Shown: positions 8,494 to 15,831 of the stretch, in pieces
Layout of the letters: every line of letters starts with the position of its first letter
How positions within the stretch are numbered: the stretch's first letter is position 1
Assembly (NCBI GenBank): GCA_028280195.1
Contig: JANQMH010000012.1
Location: 1 to 33,887, forward strand
Length of the DNA stretch: 33,887 nt
Origin: Exilibacterium sp.
GTDB taxonomy: Bacteria; Pseudomonadota; Gammaproteobacteria; Pseudomonadales; Cellvibrionaceae
Reading direction: 5' to 3'
Program-made: the position numbers and the translations under genes
The notes under the pieces: generated by a model
Databases searched by the model: none
The model's input: the letters and a program-made list of their open reading frames with translations, nothing else
Told to the model about the DNA's origin: nothing

Positions 8494-9194
8494 GAGCAAC
8501 ACAGCACGATCGCGCCGGCGCCGCCCTGCGCGGCGCGCTGGCGGCGCTGCCGCTGTGTTTCGCGGTAGTGCCCTGGGGGCTGCTGACCGGCTCACTGGCC
8601 ATCGAGTCGGGCCTGTCGCCGGCCCAGGGGCAGGCCATGTCACTGCTGGTATTCGCCGGCGCGGCGCAACTGGTGGCCATGGGCCTGATCCAGGCCGGCG
8701 CCGGGCTGGGCAGTATTTTGCTGACCACGTTTTTTATCAGCTCGCGCCATCTGCTCTATTCGATGATCTACCGGCGCTTTACCGCTGACCAGCCGCGGCG
8801 CTGGCGCCTGGGGCTGGGTTTTCTGCTCACCGATGAGCTGTTCGCCCTGACCAGCCAGCGGCGCGGTGATTTCGACCGCTGGTATGCCCTGGGCGTGGGA
8901 CTGACCTTCTACCTGGCCTGGAATATCACCACCTTTATCGGCCTGGTGGCCGGTCAGATGATCCCGGATCTCAGCAGTCTGGGGCTCGACTTCGCCATCG
9001 CCGCCACCTTTATCGCCCTGGTGGTGCCGACGGTAAGGAGCAAAGCGGCACTGGCAACGGTAATCACCGCCATGGCGGCGGCGGTACTGTGCGAACTCTA
9101 CCGTATAGAAGGGGGAATCATTATCGCCGCTCTGAGTGCCATGACTGTCGGCTTGCTGCTGTCGAGCGCCAGCGCCGGAGAAAGGCGCCCATGA
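8490..9194 (+). CDS. azlC: AzlC-family branched-chain amino acid exporter, large subunit
   Basis: A 234-residue inner-membrane protein with about seven hydrophobic helices. It shows the AzlC pattern: an early FAVVPWGLLTGSLAIESGLS segment, LLVFAGAAQLVAMGLI, the SSRHLLYS motif, and LGFLLTDELFAL. Together with the small partner AzlD it forms a two-subunit exporter of branched-chain and related amino acids (the YgaZH/BrnFE type). The start overlaps the regulator's stop and the end overlaps the azlD start, each by 4 bases. The annotation is firm for the family; the exported substrate is inferred. Confidence 0.94.
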   Translation: MRATQHDRAGAALRGALAALPLCFAVVPWGLLTGSLAIESGLSPAQGQAMSLLVFAGAAQLVAMGLIQAGAGLGSILLTTFFISSRHLLYSMIYRRFTADQPRRWRLGLGFLLTDELFALTSQRRGDFDRWYALGVGLTFYLAWNITTFIGLVAGQMIPDLSSLGLDFAIAATFIALVVPTVRSKAALATVITAMAAAVLCELYRIEGGIIIAALSAMTVGLLLSSASAGERRP

Positions 9195-9508
9195 TCTGGC
9201 TGACACTGCTGCTGATGGCCTGCATCACCTTCGCCACCCGCTATCTGCTAATGGAACCACGACTGCCGATACGCCTGAACACCGCGGCCCAGCGCTTCCT
9301 GAGTTTCTCTTCACCGGCAGTCCTGACGGCGATTGCCGCACCGATCATCTTCGTGCGCGAACAGCAACTGCAACTCAGCGGCGACAACATCTACCTTTGG
9401 GCGGCCCTGGTAGCCATCGCCACCGCCTACCTCAGCCGCAACACCCTACTGACCGCCGCCACCAGCATGACAGTATTCTTCACCCTAAAACTAATCACTA
9501 ACCACTAG
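9191..9508 (+). CDS. azlD: AzlD-family branched-chain amino acid exporter, small subunit
   Basis: A 105-residue membrane protein with three or four hydrophobic helices. It has the family's CITFATRYL segment near the N terminus, a PAVLTAIAAPIIF helix, and an AYLSRNTLLTAATSM tail. The start is the ATG at 9191, which overlaps the azlC stop by 4 bases; an in-frame upstream extension is open but lies inside azlC. The C-terminal residues LITNH and the stop codon are encoded by units of the heptad repeat array that begins at 9492, so the end of this gene appears to have been overwritten or extended by the repeat. Confidence 0.92.
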   Translation: MIWLTLLLMACITFATRYLLMEPRLPIRLNTAAQRFLSFSSPAVLTAIAAPIIFVREQQLQLSGDNIYLWAALVAIATAYLSRNTLLTAATSMTVFFTLKLITNH

Positions 9509-9547
9509 TGACCAGCTACTAGTAACTGCCAATCAGTGACTGGTCTC
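9492..9547. repeat. Heptad tandem array A (period 7) between azlD and secB
   Basis: Eight consecutive 7-base units fit one frame from 9492 to 9547, with a C in the seventh position of seven of the eight. Clear units are tagtgac (9506-9512), tagtaac (9520-9526) and cagtgac (9534-9540). The array spans the convergent azlD/secB junction: the TAG of one unit is the azlD stop, and the minus-strand TGA of secB (9533-9535) lies across two units. No hairpin-plus-T-tract terminator was found here. Confidence 0.85.
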
Positions 9548-10036
9548 CGCCTGATTCTCTGCGGCTTTGGCCTTAGCCTGAGCCACGGCCTGGGCAAACA
9601 GCGCATCGAAGTTGATCGGCGGCAGCATCAGGGCCGGGAAGCTGCCCTTGGTAACGATATTGTCGATGGCTTCGCGGGCGTAGGGAAACAGTATCTGCGG
9701 GCACATGGTATTGAGCACCTGCGCCAGCTGCTGCCCCTCGAGCCCCTTGACCATAAACAGACCGGCCTGCTGTACCTCAGTGAGAAAGGCGGTGTCGTCT
9801 TCGAGTTTTACGGTGATGGTCAGGGTCAACACAACTTCGTAATTGTCGTCGTCGACGCGATTGGTCTTGGTGTTGAGTTCCTGATTGACCTTGGGTTTCC
9901 ACTGCTTTTTAAAGGCCTCGACGCCCAGCGGAGCTTCGAACGACAAGTCCTTCAAATAAATCCTTTGCATGGCAAACTGCTGTTGCGGTTGCTCCTCGGC
10001 GCCTGCTGCAGCCTGCGTGTTGTTGTCATCAGCCAT
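9533..10036 (-). CDS. secB: Protein-export chaperone SecB
   Basis: A 167-residue cytoplasmic homotetrameric chaperone that keeps precursor proteins unfolded and delivers them to SecA. It has the family core: FAMQRIYLKDLSFEAP, the KPKVNQELNT strand, VVLTLTITVK, and the CPQILFPYAREAI...GSFPALMLPPINFDALF segment. A Gln/Ala-rich N terminus and an Ala/Lys-rich acidic C-terminal tail flank the core. The last residues (TSH) and the stop fall in the heptad array. It is the third gene of the minus-strand yibN-grxC-secB group known from other gammaproteobacteria; the E. coli fourth gene gpsA is absent here, and azlD lies convergent instead. A 192-base spacer upstream could hold its own promoter. Confidence 0.98.
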   Translation of the reverse strand: MADDNNTQAAAGAEEQPQQQFAMQRIYLKDLSFEAPLGVEAFKKQWKPKVNQELNTKTNRVDDDNYEVVLTLTITVKLEDDTAFLTEVQQAGLFMVKGLEGQQLAQVLNTMCPQILFPYAREAIDNIVTKGSFPALMLPPINFDALFAQAVAQAKAKAAENQAETSH

Positions 10037-10228
10037 AATTGTGCCTGTCAGGTTTATTGTCGATTTGAATTCCGGGTTTTAATTATTTTGCTGCAGCTTT
10101 ATTACAGTTAAAGCGGCATACAGTTAAAGCGGCGTAGTGATCGGTGCGCACACAGCAGCGTAAGCTCAAGTAATGGGGGCAGCCCAGGGGATTTCAAGCG
10201 CTGCCATGCAACATAATCACGCACCGCA
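10037..10228 (-). promoter_or_regulatory. secB upstream spacer with tandem 16-base duplication
   Basis: The spacer between grxC and secB contains a perfect 15-base unit (tacagttaaagcggc) repeated head-to-tail at 10103-10117 and 10119-10133, a 16-base period. On the minus strand each copy offers TTTAAC. The upstream copy is followed 18 bases later by TAATAA, a possible weak secB promoter. The sequence around it is AT-rich (10070-10110). Promoter function is inference; the duplication is seen directly. Confidence 0.45.
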
Positions 10229-10519
10229 TCAGGCCTCGGCCGCCGGCCCTCCCGGCGCCGGATCCCGGCCCAGCAGATCGTCCAGGCGGCCCCCGCGCTC
10301 CAGCGCCATCAACTCATCGCAACCGCCGATATGGCGGTCGCCGATCCAGATCTGCGGCACGGTGTGGCGACCGCTTTTCTGTACCATTTCGCGCCGCAGC
10401 TCGGGCTTGAAGTCCACGTGAATTTCCCGGTAATCCACACCCTTGGCGTCCAGCAGCCGCTTGGCGCGAACGCAGTAGGGGCAAAAGCGCGTTGTATATA
10501 TCACTGTCTCGGGAGGCAT
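10229..10519 (-). CDS. grxC: Glutaredoxin 3
   Basis: A 96-residue glutathione-dependent thiol oxidoreductase of the cytoplasm. It has the dithiol active site CPYC near residue 13, the cis-proline TVPQIWI segment, and the GG glutathione-binding motif (HIGGCDEL). It reduces protein disulfides and mixed disulfides. Length is slightly above the usual 83-90 because of a Pro/Gly/Ala-rich tail. The spacer to yibN is almost completely filled by heptad array B, and no Shine-Dalgarno sequence can be seen in front of the ATG; the nearest upstream bases belong to the repeat. Confidence 0.96.
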   Translation of the reverse strand: MPPETVIYTTRFCPYCVRAKRLLDAKGVDYREIHVDFKPELRREMVQKSGRHTVPQIWIGDRHIGGCDELMALERGGRLDDLLGRDPAPGGPAAEA

Positions 10520-10523
10520 AGAT

Positions 10524-10572
10524 TAGTTACTAGTCGCTAGTGACTAGTCTCTAGTGGCTAGTGACTGGATTC
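10524..10572. repeat. Heptad tandem array B (period 7) between yibN and grxC
   Basis: Seven units in perfect 7-base register. Six match TAGTNNC exactly (10524-10565) and a last degenerate one is at 10566-10572. Positions 1-4 and 7 are invariant in the six; positions 5-6 vary. The array fills the yibN/grxC spacer, stopping at the yibN stop codon on one side and 4 bases short of the grxC ATG on the other. Confidence 0.92.
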
Positions 10573-10983
10573 TCATTTTTTGATTACCGGCAGGTTCTGG
10601 TTCTGCCACTCCAGCATGCCGCCGTCCAGGCGGCGCACCTCGAAGCCTTTGTCCCGCAGGGCTCTGCCGGCGTTGCCGACGTGCTGGCCCATTTTATCGA
10701 CCAGCAGCAGTATCTTGTCTTTGTGAGCCTGCAGCTCTTCGATGCGCTCGCTCAAGCGGGTGTGCGGGATATTGATGGCATCGACGATATGGCCCGCCTT
10801 GAACTCCGCCGCCTCGCGCACATCGACCAGCACTGCGCTGTCGCTGTTGAGCATACGGGTCGCCTCGTGAGCCGAGACCGATTTGCCGCCTTTTTGCTTT
10901 TCCCGCCAGGCAAACAGGTAAATCAGCACCAATAGGGCGCTGACCAGCAGCCACTGTTCACTGACAAATACTAAGAACTCCAC
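10573..10983 (-). CDS. yibN: YibN-type membrane-anchored rhodanese-like protein, catalytic Cys absent
   Basis: A 136-residue protein with one N-terminal transmembrane helix (about 8-28) and a rhodanese-like domain (about 38-132; VDVREAAEFKAGHI, INIPHTRL, GGMLEWQNQNLP). The position of the catalytic cysteine reads LLLVDKMGQHV, with Asp instead of Cys, so sulfurtransferase activity is not expected. The same substitution is known in E. coli YibN, which lies in the same place next to grxC and secB. The start codon is GTG at 10981-10983. A TATACT on the minus strand (plus 11043-11048) may be its -10 element. The role is probably structural or regulatory at the membrane. Confidence 0.9.
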   Translation of the reverse strand: MEFLVFVSEQWLLVSALLVLIYLFAWREKQKGGKSVSAHEATRMLNSDSAVLVDVREAAEFKAGHIVDAINIPHTRLSERIEELQAHKDKILLLVDKMGQHVGNAGRALRDKGFEVRRLDGGMLEWQNQNLPVIKK

Positions 10984-11098
10984 GCGCCCCTATACCCTCT
11001 CAATAACTGTATGAATTGCGGCCGGGTTGAATAAAGCGCTGCAGTATACACCATAGCGCCGGACTTGCTTAGCGGCGCGGGCGGCAGCGGACCGAGCG

Positions 11099-11127
11099 TG
11101 GAGTTCCGCGGCCAAAATCGGTAGAAT
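11099..11127 (+). promoter_or_regulatory. Putative gpmI promoter
   Basis: TGGAGT at 11099-11104 and TAGAAT at 11122-11127, separated by 17 bases, lie 65 bases before the gpmI ATG in the divergent yibN/gpmI spacer. The -10 matches 5 of 6 consensus bases and the -35 only 3 of 6. Confidence 0.4.
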
Positions 11128-11192
11128 CTGCTGCTCTCCGGAACCGCCGGCTCACTCGGCCCGGTTTCTTCAACAGGGCTTATTTGACACCT

Positions 11193-12737
11193 ATGACAAC
11201 CGATCCCAAGCGTCCGCTGCTACTGCTTATCATCGACGGTTTCGGCCACTCCGACAGCACCGACTACAACGCCATCGCCGCCGCCCAGACACCGGTATGG
11301 GATGATATCTGGCAAAACCGGCCGCACACCCTGATCCACACCTCCGGCATGGCGGTGGGACTGCCCGACGGTCAGATGGGCAACTCCGAAGTCGGCCATA
11401 TCACCCTCGGCGCCGGGCGCGTGGTTTACCAGAACTACACGCGCATCAACAAGGCCATCAGCGATGGCGATTTCTTCGAAAACCCGGCCTACAGTACCGC
11501 CATCGACCGGGCGGTGGCCGGCGCCGGCGCTGTGCATATCCTCGGCCTGCTGTCGCCGGGCGGTGTCCACAGTCACGAAAACCACATCATGGCCATGCTG
11601 GAGATGGCGGCGCAGCGCGGCGCCAAAAACATCTATCTGCACGCCTTTCTGGATGGCCGCGACACACCGCCGCGCAGCGCAGAGGCCTCCCTGGCGCGGG
11701 TGGAGGATAAGCTGGCCGACCTCGGCGTCGGTAAAATCGCCACCCTCAGCGGGCGCTTCTACGGCATGGATCGCGACCAGCGCTGGGAGCGCATACAGGC
11801 GGCCTACGACCTGCTGACCCGGGGCGAGGCGGAGTATCGCGGCGACTCGGCCCGGGCGGCACTGGCGGCCGCCTACGCTCGCGGGGAGACTGACGAGTTC
11901 GTCAAACCCAGCCTGATCGACAGCGCCGGCGATGCCCGTATCGGCGACGGTGACAGCGTCATCTTCATGAATTTTCGCCCGGATCGGGCGCGGCAGCTGA
12001 CACGCGCCTTGGTCGAGGCGGACTTCGACGGCTTCGAGCGCCGCAGCCGGCCGCGACTGGCGGATTTCGTCATGACCACCGAGTACGCCGCCGATATCGA
12101 TACCAGCTGCGCCTACCCGCCGCAGGATCTGGTCAATTCCTTCGGCGATTATGTGGCCAGGCACGGCAAAACCCAGCTGCGCATCGCCGAGACGGAAAAA
12201 TATGCCCACGTCACCTTCTTTTTCAGCGGCGGGCAGGAGGCCCTGTACCCCGGCGAAGACCGCGTGCTGGTGCCCTCACCGAAAATCAAGACCTACGATC
12301 TGCAACCGCAAATGAGCGCGGTCGAAGTCACCGACAAGCTGGTGGCGGCGATAAAGGGCGGCGGCTATGACGCCATCATCTGCAACTATGCCAACTGCGA
12401 CCAGGTGGGCCACACCGGCGTGTTCGACGCCTCGGTAAAGGCGGTGGAAGCCGTGGACCAGTGCCTGCACAGGGTTTTTACCGCCCTCGCCGAAGTCGGC
12501 GGCGAGGCCCTGGTGACCGCCGATCACGGCAATGTCGAACAAATGTTCGACCCCGAGTCCGGCCAGCCGCATACCCAGCACACCACCCTGCCGGTGCCCT
12601 TCGTCTATGTCGGCCCGCGGCGCGTCAATATGGCCGCCGGGGGCAGCCTGGTGGATGTGGCACCGACCATGCTGGCACTGATGGGCCTGCCGCAGCCGGC
12701 CGAGATGACCGGTAAAAACCTGGTATCCCCCTGCTGA
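11193..12737 (+). CDS. gpmI: 2,3-bisphosphoglycerate-independent phosphoglycerate mutase
   Basis: Mn-dependent glycolytic/gluconeogenic enzyme interconverting 3- and 2-phosphoglycerate (514 residues from this ATG). It has the alkaline-phosphatase-superfamily metal sites [10 protein letters not shown], the phosphoserine loop [10 protein letters not shown] (Ser near 63), [25 protein letters not shown] and [11 protein letters not shown]. The chosen start gives an N terminus aligned with Pseudomonas GpmI. A TTG at 11184 would add three residues and sits at a better distance from the AGGG at 11175-11178, so it is a real alternative. It is followed 11 bases later by envC, as in many gammaproteobacteria. 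Confidence 0.97.
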   Translation: MTTDPKRPLLLLIIDGFGHSDSTDYNAIAAAQTPVWDDIWQNRPHTLIHTSGMAVGLPDGQMGNSEVGHITLGAGRVVYQNYTRINKAISDGDFFENPAYSTAIDRAVAGAGAVHILGLLSPGGVHSHENHIMAMLEMAAQRGAKNIYLHAFLDGRDTPPRSAEASLARVEDKLADLGVGKIATLSGRFYGMDRDQRWERIQAAYDLLTRGEAEYRGDSARAALAAAYARGETDEFVKPSLIDSAGDARIGDGDSVIFMNFRPDRARQLTRALVEADFDGFERRSRPRLADFVMTTEYAADIDTSCAYPPQDLVNSFGDYVARHGKTQLRIAETEKYAHVTFFFSGGQEALYPGEDRVLVPSPKIKTYDLQPQMSAVEVTDKLVAAIKGGGYDAIICNYANCDQVGHTGVFDASVKAVEAVDQCLHRVFTALAEVGGEALVTADHGNVEQMFDPESGQPHTQHTTLPVPFVYVGPRRVNMAAGGSLVDVAPTMLALMGLPQPAEMTGKNLVSPC

Positions 12738-12748
12738 GGATCGATAAT

Positions 12749-13912
12749 ATGCGCTGGCACTTCTGGTTACTGGCGGCCGCTCTCGGTCTCGGCACCGCCG
12801 CTGTCACGGCGCAGCAGACCAGCGAGGCCGAATACCAGGCCAAGCTGAAGTCGCTGCAGGCCGCCATCGAACAGCTGCAAAGCGAGTTGCAGTCGGTGAA
12901 GGGCTCGCGCGACGAACTGCAGAGCGAACTGCAGCAGTCGGAGACCGATATCGGCGACTTGATCCGCAAAATCGACCGTATCAAGGGCGAGCTGCAACAG
13001 CAGAAATCACAGCTGCAGCAGCTCGACGGGCAGCGCTCGCAGCTGCGCGGCGAACAGCGCCGGCAACAGCAGCAGATCGCCCGGCAGGTCAACGCCTCCT
13101 ACCGCCTCGGCCGGCAGAGCAATCTGAAACTGCTGTTGAACCAGGAGGACCCGGCCCGTGTGACACGCATGCTGAAGTACTATGACTATTTTCTCGATGC
13201 CCGCGCCGACAAAATCAACACCTACCTGGACACCATCGCCGAACTCGACCGGATCGAGCCGCGCATCCAGCAGCAAACCGCGCAACTGCAGCGCAGTAAC
13301 GATCAGTTGCAGCGCCGCCACCAGCAGCTGGCGCAGCGGCAGAGCCAGCGCCAGCAGACGCTGGCCAAACTCAACGCCAGCATCAGCGACAAGGATCGGC
13401 AACTGCAGCGGCACAGCCGCGACCGCGACCGCTTGGAGCAGCTGCTGCAACAGGTCAACGACAGCCTCGCCGGATTACAGCTGCCCGGCCAGGGCACACC
13501 CTTCGACAGCCTGCGCGGCGCTCTGCCCTGGCCCACCAGCGGCAGAGTGGCGCACGCCTTCGGCAGCGCCCGCGCCGCCGGCAAGATGACCTGGGACGGC
13601 GTCATGATCCGCGCCGCGGCCGGCACTGCGGTGCGCGCCGTGCATCACGGCAGGGTGGTTTTCTCCGACTATCTGCGCGGCCACGGCCTGCTGCTGATAA
13701 TCGACCACGGCGGCGGCTATATGAGCCTCTACGCACACAATCAGACCCTTTACAAAGTCACCGGGGACTGGGTCGAGGCCGGTGAGACCATCGCCAATGT
13801 CGGCAGCAGCGGCGGCCTGGCCAGGGCCGGGCTGTACTTTGAAATTCGCCACCGCGGCAAACCCACCGATCCGGCGCGCTGGTGCAAGGGCAAATTGCGC
13901 GCGCGCGGCTAG
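12749..13912 (+). CDS. envC: Murein hydrolase activator EnvC
   Basis: A 387-residue periplasmic protein. A signal peptide (about 1-23) is followed by a long Gln-rich coiled coil (about 25-245) and a C-terminal LytM/M23 domain (about 260-385). Zn ligands are missing: the usual HxGxD stretch reads MTWDG and the late HxH reads YAHN. The domain is therefore non-catalytic, as in E. coli EnvC, which activates AmiA/AmiB amidases at the septum under FtsEX control. A GAGGA ribosome binding site precedes the ATG. It is probably co-transcribed with gpmI. Confidence 0.95.
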   Translation: MRWHFWLLAAALGLGTAAVTAQQTSEAEYQAKLKSLQAAIEQLQSELQSVKGSRDELQSELQQSETDIGDLIRKIDRIKGELQQQKSQLQQLDGQRSQLRGEQRRQQQQIARQVNASYRLGRQSNLKLLLNQEDPARVTRMLKYYDYFLDARADKINTYLDTIAELDRIEPRIQQQTAQLQRSNDQLQRRHQQLAQRQSQRQQTLAKLNASISDKDRQLQRHSRDRDRLEQLLQQVNDSLAGLQLPGQGTPFDSLRGALPWPTSGRVAHAFGSARAAGKMTWDGVMIRAAAGTAVRAVHHGRVVFSDYLRGHGLLLIIDHGGGYMSLYAHNQTLYKVTGDWVEAGETIANVGSSGGLARAGLYFEIRHRGKPTDPARWCKGKLRARG

Positions 13913-13992
13913 GCGGCGGTGCCTTTCAGGGACGGTTAATGCATAATAGCGGGCCACCGGCGCAATATAGCTCACAGTAAAACCCCGTTTTC

Positions 13993-14034
13993 GAGTGTCT
14001 TAGCTGTAAACTGTTCACTGTAAGCTCTTGACTC
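13993..14034. repeat. Heptad tandem array C (weaker, period 7) upstream of gspA
   Basis: Five units in 7-base register from 14000 to 14034 follow TNNRCTS (for example taaactg 14007-14013 and ttcactg 14014-14020), with a possible sixth at 13993-13999. The ACT core at period 7 is that of arrays A and B read on the opposite strand, but the match is looser. The array ends 19 bases before the gspA start and lies in the 141-base envC/gspA spacer, which has no clear promoter or terminator. Confidence 0.6.
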
Positions 14035-14053
14035 TGGATACACCGGCTTCGCT

Positions 14054-15829
14054 ATGTACTGTCGCTATTTCGGCCTGCAGGAACCACCTTTCTCGATTGC
14101 GCCAAATCCGCGCTATCTGTTTATGAGCGAGCGCCACCGCGAGGCCCTGGCGCACCTGCTGTACGGGGTCGGGGTGGGCGGTGGCTTCGTACTGCTGACC
14201 GGCGAAGTGGGTACCGGCAAGACCACCGTCAGTCGCTGCCTGCTGGAGCAGTTGCCGGAAAACACCGATGTGGCCTTTATTCTCAACCCCTATCTGGACG
14301 CCACCGAGTTGCTCGCCACTATCTGTGAGGAACTGGGCATTGCCGAGAAGGGCAGTACCGCCCCCGGCGGCAGTCTCAGCAGAAAAGACCTCAACGAAAG
14401 GCTGTACCGGTTTCTGCTGCAAAACCATGCCAAGGGGCGCAATACGGTATTGCTGATCGACGAGGCCCAGCATCTGCAGTATGAGGTTCTGGAAACCATC
14501 CGCCTGCTGACCAATCTCGAAACCAATACCAAGAAGCTGCTGCAGATCATTTTTGTCGGCCAGCCGGAACTGCAGGCCATGCTGGCCAAGCCCTCACTGC
14601 GCCAGCTGGCGCAGCGGATCACTGCCCGCTTTCATATCGACCCGCTCAACCTGGTGGAAACCGAGGCCTATATCGCCCACCGGCTGCGCGTAGCCGGGCT
14701 GCCCGCCAATCAGCAGCCTTTTTCCCTCGGTATTATCAAGAGTATTCACCATATCAGCGGCGGCGTGCCGCGGATTATCAATGTGCTGTGCGACCGCATG
14801 CTGCTCGGCACCTATGCCCAGGGCAAAACCGCAGTCGACCGCGGCACACTGAAACAGGCGGCCCTGGAAGTGATGGGCAAAGACCCGGACAAGGTGGAAG
14901 TCAGGCCGCTGCTGGCACCGCTGGCGGCAGCCTGCGCGCTAGTGCTGAGTATCGCCGGGCTGACCTGGTGGCACTGGCCGCTGTGGCCGCCCGGCGCAGA
15001 GCAGGAGCAGCTGGCGCAGTGGCAGCAGCCGTTCTCCGCGGAGCCGGCGCCGGCCCCGGTGCCGGCAGCGGCCGAACCGGCGACCCCGGGGGATGAGGCG
15101 GCGGCCGAGCCGGTGGCGATACCGGGCCCCGCCGAGATCGCTGTGATCGGCGGCACCGGGACCGGCGCGGCCGCAGAGACCGCCGCGATGGTTATGGCGG
15201 CCGGCGACAGCCCCGCGCCGGTCGCAGACTACTTCTACCGCGACGAGGAGCGGGCTATCAACGAACTGCTGCTGGCGGTAGGCCTGAGCCGGCAAGCCTC
15301 GACCACGCCCTGTGCCGATATCGGTGAACGCGGCTGGCGCTGCGAGCGCCAGACAGTGAAAAGCTGGCGCGAATTCCGTGAAATCAACCGCCCGGCGGTG
15401 CTGGTGCTGCGCCAGCGCGGACTGGCACCGGATTACGCCGTGGTAGTGGGTATTGAGCGCTCCCGCGCCAGTATCAGCAGCGCCGGAACCGCGCGCACCA
15501 TGCCACTGGCCAGCCTCGGGGAAAACTGGGATGGCGAGTTTCTGTTTATCTGGCGGCCGCCGGAGAACTTTCGGCGCCCGATCAGCCTGGGGGACCGCAG
15601 CGCCACCGTCGAGTGGCTGGCGGTGACCTTTGCGCGTATGGACGGCGGGGTAGGGGTCTGGTCGGCAGAGGAGTTCGACAGCCACCTGGTGGAGCGGGTC
15701 AAACAATTTCAACGCCAGAACAATATCGATGCCGACGGCATTGTCGGGCTGAAAACGCTGCTGAAGATCAATGATCGCCTGGGTATCGACAAAACCCTGG
15801 AGCGGAATGCGCAGAACGAAAAAGGTTAG
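14054..15829 (+). CDS. gspA: GspA/ExeA-type ATPase with peptidoglycan-binding domain
   Basis: A 591-residue inner-membrane AAA ATPase of the ExeA/GspA family. The cytoplasmic AAA domain (about 1-270) carries Walker A GEVGTGKTT (about 50) and Walker B VLLIDEAQ (about 134). One transmembrane helix follows (about 288-310), then a Pro/Ala-rich linker (about 325-395), a periplasmic region, and a C-terminal PG_binding_1 domain (about 545-582; VKQFQRQNNIDADGIVG). With GspB it remodels or binds peptidoglycan so that the type II secretin can assemble in the outer membrane. gspB starts 2 bases after its stop. No other T2SS gene is in the window, and the pair sits between envC and ctpA, which elsewhere are often neighbours. 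Confidence 0.92.
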   Translation: MYCRYFGLQEPPFSIAPNPRYLFMSERHREALAHLLYGVGVGGGFVLLTGEVGTGKTTVSRCLLEQLPENTDVAFILNPYLDATELLATICEELGIAEKGSTAPGGSLSRKDLNERLYRFLLQNHAKGRNTVLLIDEAQHLQYEVLETIRLLTNLETNTKKLLQIIFVGQPELQAMLAKPSLRQLAQRITARFHIDPLNLVETEAYIAHRLRVAGLPANQQPFSLGIIKSIHHISGGVPRIINVLCDRMLLGTYAQGKTAVDRGTLKQAALEVMGKDPDKVEVRPLLAPLAAACALVLSIAGLTWWHWPLWPPGAEQEQLAQWQQPFSAEPAPAPVPAAAEPATPGDEAAAEPVAIPGPAEIAVIGGTGTGAAAETAAMVMAAGDSPAPVADYFYRDEERAINELLLAVGLSRQASTTPCADIGERGWRCERQTVKSWREFREINRPAVLVLRQRGLAPDYAVVVGIERSRASISSAGTARTMPLASLGENWDGEFLFIWRPPENFRRPISLGDRSATVEWLAVTFARMDGGVGVWSAEEFDSHLVERVKQFQRQNNIDADGIVGLKTLLKINDRLGIDKTLERNAQNEKG

Positions 15830-15831
15830 CG

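Noticed and set aside
9536-10111. Plus-strand 191-residue open frame opposite secB
   Set aside because: SecB is unmistakable on the minus strand and the frame has no motif.
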